Assembly (NCBI GenBank): GCA_016124615.1
Contig: WGNF01000014.1
Location: 104,932-168,931, forward strand
DNA from: Paracoccaceae bacterium
Lineage (GTDB): Bacteria > Pseudomonadota > Alphaproteobacteria > Rhodobacterales > Rhodobacteraceae
Direction of reading: 5' to 3'
Length of the DNA: 64,000 nucleotides
This document shows positions 19,316-27,790 of this stretch, piece after piece; the stretch's first letter is position 1; every line of letters starts with the position of its first letter. The position numbers and the translations under genes are program-made. The notes beneath the pieces were generated by a model. That model had not been told where the DNA came from. It did no database searches and was given only the letters and a program-made list of their open reading frames with translations.

Positions 19316-20611
19316 ATGCAGACCACCTTCACCCCCGAACAGTTGCAGGACCCGGCCATCGCGCGGTCGAACAAGATCCTGCGCACCTGCGTACATTGCG
19401 GCTTCTGCACCGCCACCTGCCCGACCTATCAGGTGCTGGGCGACGAGCTGGACAGCCCGCGCGGCCGCATCTACCTGATCAAGGACATGCTGGAAAACGC
19501 CCGCGTGCCCGATGCCAAGACCGTGGGCCATATCGACCGCTGCCTGTCCTGCCTGAGCTGCATGACCACCTGCCCCTCGGGCGTCGATTACATGCATCTG
19601 GTCGATCACGCCCGCGCCTATATCGAGGAAAACTACCGCCGCCCGCTGGGCGAGCGTGCCTTGCGCTGGCTTCTGGCGCGGATCATCCCCTATCCGGGCC
19701 GGTTCCGGCTGGCGCTGCTGGGCGCCAGGATCGGGCGGCCGTTCGCCCGGCTGATGCCCGATCCTCGGCTGCGCGCGATGCTGGAAATGGCGCCGAAGGT
19801 GATCCCGCCGGTCAGCCCGAACGACGCGCCGCAGGTGTTCCCGGCCACGGGGCCGCGCAAGATGAGGGTGGCGCTGATGACCGGCTGCGCGCAGAAGGCG
19901 CTGAACACCGATATCAACGATGCCACCATCCGCCTGTTGCGCCGCCTTGGCTGCGAGGTGGTGATCGCGCGCGGCATGGGCTGTTGCGGCGCACTGACCC
20001 ATCACATGGGCAAGGCTGCCGAAAGCCACGCGGCGGCGGCACGGAACATCGCCGCCTGGATGGCCGAGGCGCGGGGCGAAGGGCTGGACGCCATCGTCAT
20101 CAACACCTCCGGCTGCGGTACCACGGTGAAGGATTACAAGTTGATGTTCGCGGGCGATGCGCTGGAGGCCGACGCGAAGGCGGTCTCGGCGCTGGCGATG
20201 GACATTTCGGAACTGCTGATGCGGCTGGAGCTGCCGCCGCAGCCATCGCGCGGGATGCGGGTTGCCTATCACGCCGCCTGCTCGCTGCAGCACGGCCAGC
20301 AGATCAAGACCTATCCCAAGGAGCTTCTGAAGCGGGCGGGCTTTACCGTCGTGGAACCCGCCGACAGCCATCTGTGCTGCGGTTCGGCGGGCACCTACAA
20401 CCTGCTGCAGCCGAAAATCTCGGCCGAGTTGAAGGCGCGCAAGGTGGCGACGCTGGAGGCGACCAAGCCGGAGGTGATCGCGGCGGGCAACATCGGCTGC
20501 ATGATGCAGATCGGTTCTAGCACCGGGGTGCCGGTCGTCCACACGGTCGAGTTGATCGACTGGGCCACCGGCGGGCCGGAACCGCGCGCGCTGATCGAGG
20601 CCCGGCCATAG
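19316..20611 (+). CDS. glcF: glycolate oxidase iron-sulfur subunit GlcF
   Basis: A 431-residue protein with two N-terminal [4Fe-4S] motifs, CVHCGFCTATCP (about residues 24-35) and CLSCLSCMTTCP (about 75-86). Two CCG domains follow, with GCCGALTHH and LCCGSAGTYN. It conveys electrons from the GlcD/GlcE flavins to quinone. It lies three bases after glcE. The CCG domains are relatives of the HdrB domains encoded 16 kb downstream, but the architecture here is that of GlcF. Confidence 0.95.
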   Translation: MQTTFTPEQLQDPAIARSNKILRTCVHCGFCTATCPTYQVLGDELDSPRGRIYLIKDMLENARVPDAKTVGHIDRCLSCLSCMTTCPSGVDYMHLVDHARAYIEENYRRPLGERALRWLLARIIPYPGRFRLALLGARIGRPFARLMPDPRLRAMLEMAPKVIPPVSPNDAPQVFPATGPRKMRVALMTGCAQKALNTDINDATIRLLRRLGCEVVIARGMGCCGALTHHMGKAAESHAAAARNIAAWMAEARGEGLDAIVINTSGCGTTVKDYKLMFAGDALEADAKAVSALAMDISELLMRLELPPQPSRGMRVAYHAACSLQHGQQIKTYPKELLKRAGFTVVEPADSHLCCGSAGTYNLLQPKISAELKARKVATLEATKPEVIAAGNIGCMMQIGSSTGVPVVHTVELIDWATGGPEPRALIEARP

Positions 20612-20631
20612 TTTTGCCGCAGCCGCCCGCC

Positions 20632-21513
20632 ATGATGCCCCGCAAGCGGGCACAACAACGGCGGATGGTGCGCATGACGCGGTGGATGGCGGTCTTCGGC
20701 GCGGTCTTGATGCTGGCGCAGGCGCTGCCCGCGTCGGCCGATACGATGCTTCAGCCGCTCTCGACGCTCGACGACAGCAAGGGCTGGGAGGGCGTCGGAC
20801 GTCTCAATCTGGGCGACCGCGGGTTCTGCACCGCCTCGTTGATCGCGCCCGATATCGTGCTGACCGCCGCGCATTGCCTTTACGACGAAACCACCGGCGG
20901 CCGGTTCCCGCTAGGCATGATGACCTTCCTTGCCGATTGGCGGCTTGGCCGCGCCGCGGCCTATCGTGGCGTGCGGCGCGCGGTGATCGCGCCCGGCTAC
21001 GACTTTGGCTCGGCCGACAAGATCGGCCGTATCGGGCACGACATTGCCCTGTTGCAACTGGATCAGCCGATCCGACTGCCGTCGATCCGGCCCTTCACCG
21101 TGGCCGGGCGCGCGCAGGTGGGCGAGGCGGTCGGCGTCGTTTCCTACGCCAAGGACCGGTCGGATGCGCCCTCGTTGCAACAGACCTGCCATGTTCTGGA
21201 TACCCAGCCCGGCCTGCTGGTGCTGACCTGCGATATCGACTTCGGTTCCTCCGGCTCGCCGATCTTTCAGCTTCGCAACGGTCAGGCCAGCATCGTGTCG
21301 GTGATTTCGGCCAAGGCGCAGGCGAACGGCAAACAGGTGGCGCTGGGGGTCGATCTGTCGTCGGTCATCGGCCCGCTGCGGGCGCATCTGATGGCGGAAG
21401 AGAACGGCACGCTGATGCAGGTGATCCCGACCCAGACCGCAACGGATGGTGGCCTGCCCGCGCCCGCGATGCCGGGCGGCGGCGCCAAATTCCTGCGCGC
21501 CAGCCCCCCTTGA
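20632..21513 (+). CDS. secreted trypsin-like serine protease
   Basis: About 293 residues with an N-terminal signal peptide (hydrophobic run about 18-38, ending ALPASA). A chymotrypsin-fold domain follows. The catalytic triad is complete: His in LTAAHC, Asp in GHDIALLQLD and Ser in GSSGSP. The cysteine pairs are consistent with export. The start is uncertain: an ATG pair at 20632/20635 or the ATG at 20665 would all give a working signal peptide. The target is unknown. Confidence 0.82.
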   Translation: MMPRKRAQQRRMVRMTRWMAVFGAVLMLAQALPASADTMLQPLSTLDDSKGWEGVGRLNLGDRGFCTASLIAPDIVLTAAHCLYDETTGGRFPLGMMTFLADWRLGRAAAYRGVRRAVIAPGYDFGSADKIGRIGHDIALLQLDQPIRLPSIRPFTVAGRAQVGEAVGVVSYAKDRSDAPSLQQTCHVLDTQPGLLVLTCDIDFGSSGSPIFQLRNGQASIVSVISAKAQANGKQVALGVDLSSVIGPLRAHLMAEENGTLMQVIPTQTATDGGLPAPAMPGGGAKFLRASPP

Positions 21514-21537
21514 ACGTCGCGAAATCCTTTCCCATCT
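21509..21537 (+). promoter_or_regulatory. putative heat-shock (RpoH) promoter of hsp20
   Basis: CTTGAA (21509-21514) and CCCATCT (21531-21537) are separated by 16 bases. This closely fits the sigma-32 consensus CTTGAA-N13-17-CCCCATNT. It lies about 90 bases upstream of the small heat-shock gene and overlaps the stop codon of the protease gene. The gene identity and the promoter type support each other. Confidence 0.75.
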
Positions 21538-21627
21538 GAGCTGTACCGGACGCCATGACGGGTCCGGGTTCCCGCCCGTCCCCCGTGGGGGAGGGCAAAC
21601 TGAACATCGCTCAATGGAGGATGATCC

Positions 21628-22092
21628 ATGCGTACTTTCGATCTTGCCCCGCTTTACCGCGCCACCGTCGGCTATGACCGCATCGCCGACCTGATGGACC
21701 GTGTGCTGACCGGCGACGCCGCGCAGCCGACCTACCCGCCCTTCAACATCGAGAAGACGGCCGACAACGCCTATCGCATCTCGATCGCGGTGGCGGGCTT
21801 CACCGCCGATGAACTGTCGGTCGAGGTGAAGGAAAACACCCTTGTCGTCACCGCCCGCCGGGCCGAGGATGACAGCGCCCGCACCTACCTGCACCGTGGC
21901 ATCGCCACCCGCGCCTTTGAACGCCGCTTTGCGCTGGCCGACCATGTGCGCGTGACCGGTGCGCAGAACCTTGACGGCATGCTGCACATCGACCTGGTGC
22001 GCGAAACGCCCGAGGCGCTGAAACCGCGCCGGATCGAGATCGCCCGCGCCAATGACATCGAGGCGAAGGCGGTCGAGACCACCGCGGCCTGA
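21628..22092 (+). CDS. Hsp20/IbpA-type small heat-shock protein
   Basis: A 154-residue small heat-shock protein with an alpha-crystallin domain at about residues 36-130. The N-terminus (FDLAPLYRATVGYDRI) and the core segments YPPFNIEK, YRISIAVAGF and LHRGIATRAFERRFALADHV match the IbpA/HspH branch of alphaproteobacteria. It holds unfolded proteins without using ATP. TGGAGGATGATCC precedes the ATG. A heat-shock-type promoter lies upstream and an intrinsic terminator downstream, so it is a single-gene unit. Confidence 0.93.
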   Translation: MRTFDLAPLYRATVGYDRIADLMDRVLTGDAAQPTYPPFNIEKTADNAYRISIAVAGFTADELSVEVKENTLVVTARRAEDDSARTYLHRGIATRAFERRFALADHVRVTGAQNLDGMLHIDLVRETPEALKPRRIEIARANDIEAKAVETTAA

Positions 22093-22116
22093 TCGCTGGG
22101 CCCAGAGGCCCGAACC

Positions 22117-22143
22117 GGGCGCGCCGCAGGGCGCGCCCTTTTT
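22117..22143 (+). terminator. intrinsic terminator of hsp20
   Basis: A nine-base-pair G/C stem (GGGCGCGCC and GGCGCGCCC with a short loop) is directly followed by TTTTT. It lies 25 bases after the hsp20 stop and before the end of the convergent aldehyde dehydrogenase gene. Confidence 0.85.
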
Positions 22144-22153
22144 CGTCAGGGCG

Positions 22154-23632
22154 TCAGACGCTCAGGCAGATGTACTTCATCTCCAGATAGTCCTCGATCC
22201 CGTGGTGACTGCCTTCGCGCCCCAACCCCGACTGCTTGACGCCGCCGAAGGGCGCCACCTCGGTGGAGATCAGGCCGGTGTTGACGCCGACCATGCCGTA
22301 TTCCAGCCCCTCCTGCACCCGCGTGATCCGGCCGATGTCGCGGGCGTAGAAGTAGCTGGCCAGACCGAAGATCGTGTTGTTGGCCAGCGCGATCGCCTCT
22401 GCCTCGGTCTCGAACTTGTAAAGCGGCGCCAGCGGGCCAAAGGTTTCCTCGGTCGAGACCTTCATGCCCGGCGTCACCCCGGTGACCACGGTCGGCTCGA
22501 AGAAGGTGCCGCCCAGCGCATGGCGATGCCCGCCGGTCACCACTTTGCCACCGCCGGCAAGGATATTGGCGATGTGGTCCTCGACCTTCTCCACCGCCGC
22601 CTCGTTGATCAGCGGCCCGGCCTCGGTGCCCTCGGTCAGCCCGTCACCGACCTTCAGCTTCTTCACCGCCACCGCCAGCTTCTCGGCAAAGGCGTCATAG
22701 ACCCCGGCCTGCACATAGATGCGGTTGGCGCAGACGCAGGTCTGGCCGTTGTTGCGGAACTTGGAAATCATCGCGCCGACGACGGCGGCATCCAGATCGG
22801 CGTCGTCGAACACGATGAAGGGCGCGTTGCCGCCCAGTTCCATCGAGCATTTCATCACCTGCTCGGCGGCTTGACGCAGCAGGATGCGGCCGACCTCGGT
22901 CGAGCCGGTAAAGGTCAGCTTGCGCACGATCGGGTTCTCGCAGAACTCCTTGCCGATGTCGGAGGATTTCTTCGAGGTGATGACGCTGAAGATGCCCTTC
23001 GGCAGCCCGGCCCGGTCTGCCAGCACCGCCAGCGCCAGCGCCGACAGCGGCGTTTCGGCGGCCGGGCGGGCGACGAAAGCGCAGCCCACGGCCAGCGCCG
23101 GGCCGCATTTGCGGGTGATCATCGCGTTCGGGAAGTTCCAGGGCGTGATCGAACCGACGACGCCGATCGGCTGCTTGATCACCGTGATGCGCTTGTCGCG
23201 CTGGTGGCCGGGGATCGTTTCGCCATAGACCCGCTTGGCCTCTTCGGAAAACCACTCGATGAACGAGGCGCCATAGGCAACCTCGCCCTTGGCCTCGGCG
23301 AAGGGTTTGCCCATCTCGGCGGTCAGGATGCGGCCAAGGTCGTCCTGGTTCGCCATCATCAGGTCGAACCACTTGCGCAGCACGGCGGCGCGCTCTTTGC
23401 CGGTGCGGGCGGCCCATTCCTTCTGGGCAACCTCGGCGGCGGCAATGGCCCGGGCGGTTTCGGCGCGGCTGAGGTTCGGCACCTCGCAGATCACATCGCC
23501 GCGCGCGGGGTTGGTGACCGGAAAGGTCGTGCCATCGTCGGCATCCACCCACTCGCCCGCCACATAGGCCTTGGTCGCCAGCAGCGAGGGGTCTTTCAGC
23601 AGCGAACGCAGATCGGTAACGGAATCGAGCAT
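22154..23632 (-). CDS. gabD: NAD(P)-dependent succinate-semialdehyde dehydrogenase
   Basis: A 492-residue aldehyde dehydrogenase of the GabD branch. It contains ITPWNFPNAMITRK, the catalytic Glu region MELGGNAPF and the nucleophile Cys in NNGQTCVCANR. The double-Cys pattern in that motif is typical of GabD. It oxidises succinate semialdehyde to succinate, the last step of GABA breakdown. I chose the ATG at 23632 because GGGAGG lies just upstream. Eleven codons of upstream in-frame sequence are not family-like. No GABA aminotransferase gene is nearby. Confidence 0.9.
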   Translation of the reverse strand: MLDSVTDLRSLLKDPSLLATKAYVAGEWVDADDGTTFPVTNPARGDVICEVPNLSRAETARAIAAAEVAQKEWAARTGKERAAVLRKWFDLMMANQDDLGRILTAEMGKPFAEAKGEVAYGASFIEWFSEEAKRVYGETIPGHQRDKRITVIKQPIGVVGSITPWNFPNAMITRKCGPALAVGCAFVARPAAETPLSALALAVLADRAGLPKGIFSVITSKKSSDIGKEFCENPIVRKLTFTGSTEVGRILLRQAAEQVMKCSMELGGNAPFIVFDDADLDAAVVGAMISKFRNNGQTCVCANRIYVQAGVYDAFAEKLAVAVKKLKVGDGLTEGTEAGPLINEAAVEKVEDHIANILAGGGKVVTGGHRHALGGTFFEPTVVTGVTPGMKVSTEETFGPLAPLYKFETEAEAIALANNTIFGLASYFYARDIGRITRVQEGLEYGMVGVNTGLISTEVAPFGGVKQSGLGREGSHHGIEDYLEMKYICLSV

Positions 23633-23726
23633 GGGGGCCTCCCTGAAATGTGCTGGCTCCTGCAATGCACTTGAGCGGGCAAATTGTCCAGCCGGGCGGG
23701 GGGCAGGCGCCGGGATACCGGCGGTC

Positions 23727-23770
23727 AGCGGTGCGAAAACGGTGTGAAATCGGTGTCAAATCGGTATGCG
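23727..23770. repeat. four tandem 11-bp repeats (copy B)
   Basis: Four 11-base units: AGCGGTGCGAA, AACGGTGTGAA, ATCGGTGTCAA and ATCGGTATGCG, followed by TATTTCCC. This mirrors the array at 8963-9006, and similarity continues loosely for about 25 bases beyond it. It lies in the 250-base gap between the divergent gabD and alpha/beta-hydrolase genes, roughly 95 bases from the gabD start. Confidence 0.75.
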
Positions 23771-23882
23771 TATTTCCCAGCCTTTTCCGCCGCTTGCGCC
23801 CAAAACGGCCGATGCGGGTTCCCCGCATGGACGCGACCTCAATCCTTCGCTACGGTTTCGCCGCGGACTGGGAGCATTCATC

Positions 23883-24680
23883 ATGACCGACATCGACCTC
23901 GCCTACGCCAACGGCGCCTTCATTCCGGGCGCCGATACCTACCCGATCCGCTGGGCCGCCGAGGCCGAAGCCTTCCGCACGACCCGCGGGTTCCGCGCCC
24001 AGCTTGGCCTTGCCTACGGCCCCGGCGCCCGGCAATGGTTGGACCTTTTCATGCCCGAGGGCACCCCGCGCGGCCTGATGGTCTTCATCCACGGCGGCTA
24101 CTGGATGAGCTTCGGGCCCCGCGACTGGTCGCAGCTTGCGCAGGGCGCGCTGGATCGCGGCTGGGCCTGCGCCCTGCCAGGCTACACCCTCGCACCCGAG
24201 GCCCGCATCAGCACCATGACCACCGAAATCGGGCGGGCCATCGCCCGCGCGGCACAAGATGTTGCGGGGCCGATCGCCCTGACCGGCCATTCGGCGGGCG
24301 GCCATCTGTCGGCCCGCATGGCCTGTGCCGATGCGCCGTTGCCGCCCGAGGTCGCCGCCCGCATCGCCCGCGTGGTGCCGATCTCGCCGCTTTCCGACCT
24401 GCGCCCGCTGATGGCGACCGCGATGAACGCCACGCTGCACCTCGACGCAGCCGAGGCGGCGGCCGAAAGCCCCGCGCTGCTGCCGCGCCGCGCCGGTTCG
24501 CAGGTCACCGTCTGGGTCGGCGGGGCCGAGCGCCCCGCCTTCCTCGATCAGGCGCATTGGCTGGCCGACGTCTGGGCCTGCCCCTGCCACGTCGCCCCGC
24601 GCCTGCACCATTTCAACGTGATCGAGGATCTGGCACGACCCGACTCGGTGCTGGTGGAAACCCTGCTCGGCGGGCTGTGA
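23883..24680 (+). CDS. alpha/beta hydrolase, arylformamidase-like
   Basis: A 265-residue alpha/beta hydrolase. The oxyanion motif is HGGYWMSFGPRDW (about residues 64-76), the nucleophile elbow is GHSAGG (about 138-143), and a late histidine occurs in LHHFNVIE. HGGYW plus GHSAGG is the pattern of kynurenine formamidases of the BNA7/AFMID type. A role downstream of the tryptophan dioxygenase at 54015-54854 is therefore plausible, though unproven and 30 kb distant. A general carboxylesterase is the alternative. I used the ATG at 23883; the upstream in-frame extension overlaps the repeat region. Confidence 0.75.
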   Translation: MTDIDLAYANGAFIPGADTYPIRWAAEAEAFRTTRGFRAQLGLAYGPGARQWLDLFMPEGTPRGLMVFIHGGYWMSFGPRDWSQLAQGALDRGWACALPGYTLAPEARISTMTTEIGRAIARAAQDVAGPIALTGHSAGGHLSARMACADAPLPPEVAARIARVVPISPLSDLRPLMATAMNATLHLDAAEAAAESPALLPRRAGSQVTVWVGGAERPAFLDQAHWLADVWACPCHVAPRLHHFNVIEDLARPDSVLVETLLGGL

Positions 24681-24767
24681 GCCGATGTCCCGACCTTGAT
24701 GAAGCCGATCCCGGCCCGGATGCGGCAGCCTCATCCGGGCGCAAGCGCGATCAATAATACATTTCCA

Positions 24768-25757
24768 TCAACGCCTTAGCGCAGACCATACCGGTTGCAG
24801 ATCGCCCGGCCGCGCCTGCGCCAGATGCACCGCCCGGGCAATGGCGCGCGCCAGACAGCAGGCCGCGGCGTGCCCCAGCAGGAAGGCATCCGCCGCCGGA
24901 TCGGGCAGCGGCCTTGCCCCGGTGGCCGCGGCAAAGACCAGATCGCCATCGAATGGCGTATGCGACGGCACGATCGCCCGTGCCATGCCGTCTTGCGCGG
25001 TGGTCGCCATCCGCTGCGCCTGCGCCTGCGTCAGCACGGCATCGGTGGCGACGATGGCGATGGTCGTCGCCTCACCCATCCGCTTGCCCGGCCTCGGTTC
25101 GTCCGCCGGGTGAAACCCGGCCGCCAGGCCCAGCCCGCCGAACTCGTCGCCCAGCTCCCACGGCGCGGCCCAGAACTGTGGCCCGTCGCCTACCGTGACC
25201 CGCCCCAGCGCGTTCACCGCCACCAGCGCGCCTACTGTGATGCCGCTTTCCAGCACCGCCGAGGCCGACCCCAGCCCGCCTTTCAGGTTGCCCGTCGTCG
25301 CCCCGGTTCCGGCCCCCGCCGTGCCAAGTGCGAACTGCTCTGCCGCCGCATCCAGCGCGGCGCGCCCCAATCGTTTATAGGGATTTTCGGCCCAACCCTT
25401 CTCGCCGCCATTGAGCAGGTCGAACAGGATCGCCCCCGGCACGATCGGCACGCGCTGGTCGCCCACCGCAAACCCGCGCCCCATCGCCCTGAGCCCGTCC
25501 GCCACGCCCGAGGCGGCATCGAGGCCAAAGGCCGACCCGCCCGACAGCACCAGCGCATCCACTTCCTGCACCAGCCGGTCGGGGGCCAGCAGGTCGGTTT
25601 CCCGCGTGCCCGGCGCGCCGCCCATCACGTTGACGGCTGCGGTGAAAGGCCGGTCGCCCACCAACACCGTGGCGCCGGATCGCAGCGCCGGATCCTCGGC
25701 ATTGCCGACCCGCAGCCCCGCAACGTCGGTGATCAGGTTCCGCGGGCCGGGGCGCAT
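24768..25757 (-). CDS. P1 (DmpA/S58) family peptidase
   Basis: A 329-residue protein of the DmpA/P1 family of self-cleaving aminopeptidases. It contains GPRNLITDVAGLRVGNA at the start, VLSGGSAFGLDAASGV, and TTGNLKGGLGSAS, whose Gly-Ser fits the autocleavage site that frees the N-terminal serine nucleophile. Family members remove N-terminal residues from small peptides or amides. The ATG overlaps the cupin stop (ATGA), so the cupin and peptidase are co-transcribed. Confidence 0.88.
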   Translation of the reverse strand: MRPGPRNLITDVAGLRVGNAEDPALRSGATVLVGDRPFTAAVNVMGGAPGTRETDLLAPDRLVQEVDALVLSGGSAFGLDAASGVADGLRAMGRGFAVGDQRVPIVPGAILFDLLNGGEKGWAENPYKRLGRAALDAAAEQFALGTAGAGTGATTGNLKGGLGSASAVLESGITVGALVAVNALGRVTVGDGPQFWAAPWELGDEFGGLGLAAGFHPADEPRPGKRMGEATTIAIVATDAVLTQAQAQRMATTAQDGMARAIVPSHTPFDGDLVFAAATGARPLPDPAADAFLLGHAAACCLARAIARAVHLAQARPGDLQPVWSALRR

Positions 25758-26107
25758 CACAGCCTCGGCTTCTTTGCGGCCGTCGCCGGGTCGCCGGTGT
25801 TCGGTGTTCCCTTCGGCTCGATCAGCAGCACCTTCGCCTCGGCGACCGCGCGCGGCCGGTGCAGCACGCCCTTCGGCACCACGAACAGATCGCCCGCCCG
25901 CAGCACATGGGTCGCTTCCTCCACGTCCAGCATCACCTCGCCCTCCAGCACCAGAAAGAAATCGTCGGTGTCGGGGTGGCGATGAAACGGGAATTCGCCC
26001 GCGAACTTCACCACCATCACGTCGTTGTCGTTGTAATCCGCCACCACATGCGGGTCCCAATGCGTGTCGAACGCCGCCAGCGCCGCCGCCAGATTGACAA
26101 CCTTCAT
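25757..26107 (-). CDS. cupin domain-containing protein
   Basis: A 116-residue single-domain cupin. Motif 1 reads FPFHRHPDTDDFFLVLEGEV with the His/His/Glu metal ligands, and motif 2 is DLFVVPKGVLHRP with the last His. Such small cupins bind a divalent metal. This one could be an enzyme or a ligand sensor, and no substrate can be assigned. It lies between an SDR gene and a P1 peptidase gene on the same strand, preceded by a copy of the hairpin/ATATTT element. Confidence 0.85.
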   Translation of the reverse strand: MKVVNLAAALAAFDTHWDPHVVADYNDNDVMVVKFAGEFPFHRHPDTDDFFLVLEGEVMLDVEEATHVLRAGDLFVVPKGVLHRPRAVAEAKVLLIEPKGTPNTGDPATAAKKPRL

Positions 26108-26113
26108 CCGTCG

Positions 26114-26190
26114 CTCCCTTTCATCTTGGCCCAAATATCTCGGGGTGAACGCCCGGCCGCGTGGGCCGGGCTGGGGGGGCAGCGCCCCGG
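26114..26190 (-). repeat. Rhodobacteraceae hairpin + CCCCGAG-ATATTT element, copy 2
   Basis: Read on the minus strand, a GGGGC-GCT-GCCCC hairpin and a seven-base-pair hairpin (CCCGGCC/GGCCGGG, 26152-26170) are followed by CACCCCGAGATATTTGGGCC and AAGATGAAAGGGAG. It fills the gap between an SDR gene and the cupin gene and ends directly before the cupin start. The GGGAG can serve as the cupin ribosome site. Confidence 0.7.
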
Positions 26191-26195
26191 CCGCC

Positions 26196-26936
26196 TCAGA
26201 TACAGCGCCCGCCATCGACTTCCAGCGCCACCCCGGTGATCATCGACGCCTCGGCCGAACACAGGAACACCGCCGCCGCGCCCATGTCGGCCGGGGTGGA
26301 AAACCGCCCCAGCGGGATGGTGGCCAGAAACTTCGCCCGCATCTCTGGCGTGTCCTCGCCCATGAAGCTTTTCAACAGCGGCGTTTCCCCCGCCACCGGG
26401 CAGATCGCGTTCACCCGCACGCCTTGCGGCGCCAGTTCCACCGCCATCGACTTGGTCGCCGTGATCATCCAGCCCTTGGAAGCGTTGTACCAGCTCAGCC
26501 GCGGCCGGGGGCTGAGCCCGGCGGTGGAGGCGACGTTCAGGATCGCCCCCGCCCGCGCTGCCTTCATCCGCGGCACGATGTGGCGGGCGGTCAGGTAGAC
26601 CGATTTCGCATTCACCGCCAGCACCCGGTCGAACTCGTCCTCGGTCACCTCCTCCATCGGCATCGGCAGATGCGTGATGCCCGCGTTGTTCACCAGAATG
26701 TCGAGCGTGCCGAAGGCCGCAAAGGCCGCCGCCGCCATCGCCTGCACGCTGGCATCCCGGCTCACATCCACGCCTTGCGCGATGCCGCCCACCTCGGCCG
26801 CCACCGCCTGCGCCGCGTCCAGATTGATATCCGCCACCATCACCCGCGCGCCTTCCGCCGCGAAGGCGCGCACGATGCCCGCGCCAAAGCCTGATCCGCC
26901 GCCCGTCACGATCGCCGTCTTGCCCGCCAGCCGCAT
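26196..26936 (-). CDS. SDR family oxidoreductase (FabG-like)
   Basis: A 246-residue classical short-chain dehydrogenase. The cofactor site is TGGGSGFGAGI, the NNAG motif is LVNNAGI, the catalytic Ser is in VASTAG, and YNASK provides the Tyr/Lys pair. VADIN after strand 2 suggests NAD preference. GGGAGG precedes the ATG at 26936, and the in-frame upstream extension overlaps the divergent SDR gene. The substrate is unknown. It probably shares an operon with the cupin and the P1 peptidase. Confidence 0.87.
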   Translation of the reverse strand: MRLAGKTAIVTGGGSGFGAGIVRAFAAEGARVMVADINLDAAQAVAAEVGGIAQGVDVSRDASVQAMAAAAFAAFGTLDILVNNAGITHLPMPMEEVTEDEFDRVLAVNAKSVYLTARHIVPRMKAARAGAILNVASTAGLSPRPRLSWYNASKGWMITATKSMAVELAPQGVRVNAICPVAGETPLLKSFMGEDTPEMRAKFLATIPLGRFSTPADMGAAAVFLCSAEASMITGVALEVDGGRCI

Positions 26937-27054
26937 CCGAACCTCCCCAGTGCCTGCGCCAACCCTGCCCGATGGGCGCGCGAAGGCAAGAGGGGAGTTG
27001 CCGAGCGCGGGCGCCCGTGGCACCCAAGGGGCGCGACAGGTGCAGGAGGACGCG

Positions 27055-27753
27055 ATGGACAAGGTGGCGGTGATCACGGCGGGCGGCAGCGGCATGGGCG
27101 CGGGGGCTGCGCGCAAACTGGCCGAGGATGGTTTCAAGGTGGCGATCCTGTCCTCGTCGGGCAAGGGCGAGGTGCTGGGGCGCGAACTGGGCGGGCTGGG
27201 CGTGACCGGCTCGAACCAGTCGAACGACGATGTGAAGCGGCTGGTCGATGCCACGCTTGACCGCTGGGGCCGCATCGACGTGCTGGTGAACAGCGCGGGC
27301 CACGGGCCGCGCGCGCCGATCCTTGATCTGAGCGACGACGACTGGCACCGCGGGATGGAGGTTTATTTCCTCTCGGCCGTGCGCCCGACCCGGCTGGTGA
27401 CGCCGGTGATGCAGGCACAGAAGGCGGGGGTGATCATCAACATCTCGACCTTCGCGGCCTTCGAGCCTGATCCGGTCTTTCCAACTTCTGGCGTGTTCCG
27501 CGCGGGCCTTGCCGCGTTCACCAAGCTTTTCGCCGACCGCTATGCCGCGGAAAACATCCGCATGAACAACGTGTTGCCGGGCTTCATCGACAGTCTGCCG
27601 GAAAAAGAGGAGTTCCGGTCGCGCATCCCGATGGGCCGCTATGGCAAGGCCGGCGAGATTGCCGGGGTGATCAGTTTCCTCGCCTCCGAGTCGGCGGGTT
27701 ATATCACCGGGCAGAACCTGCGGGTGGACGGCGGCATCACGCGCTCGGTGTGA
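27055..27753 (+). CDS. SDR family protein, atypical active site
   Basis: A 232-residue SDR with a normal cofactor site (TAGGSGMGAG) and a LVNSAGHG motif. The catalytic block reads FPTSGVFRAGLAAFTK, so the YxxxK pair is missing: Phe and Arg occupy the expected area. GGYITGQN-like SAGYITGQNLRVDGG at the end is standard. GGAGGACGCG precedes the ATG. It is divergent from the canonical SDR gene next to it. The unusual active site suggests an altered reaction or a binding role. Confidence 0.82.
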   Translation: MDKVAVITAGGSGMGAGAARKLAEDGFKVAILSSSGKGEVLGRELGGLGVTGSNQSNDDVKRLVDATLDRWGRIDVLVNSAGHGPRAPILDLSDDDWHRGMEVYFLSAVRPTRLVTPVMQAQKAGVIINISTFAAFEPDPVFPTSGVFRAGLAAFTKLFADRYAAENIRMNNVLPGFIDSLPEKEEFRSRIPMGRYGKAGEIAGVISFLASESAGYITGQNLRVDGGITRSV

Positions 27754-27790
27754 CCGGGGCGCGTTTTTGCGGCGCAAAATCGGGGCTGCA

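Noticed and set aside
17873..20653. 926-codon minus-strand frame
   Set aside because: Antisense to glcD, glcE and glcF, which have clear cofactor motifs on the plus strand.
27765..27779. TTTTGC-GGC-GCAAAA hairpin between convergent SDR and aldehyde dehydrogenase genes
   Set aside because: The stem is only six base pairs, A/T-rich and with a three-base loop. It could help termination but is too weak to call.
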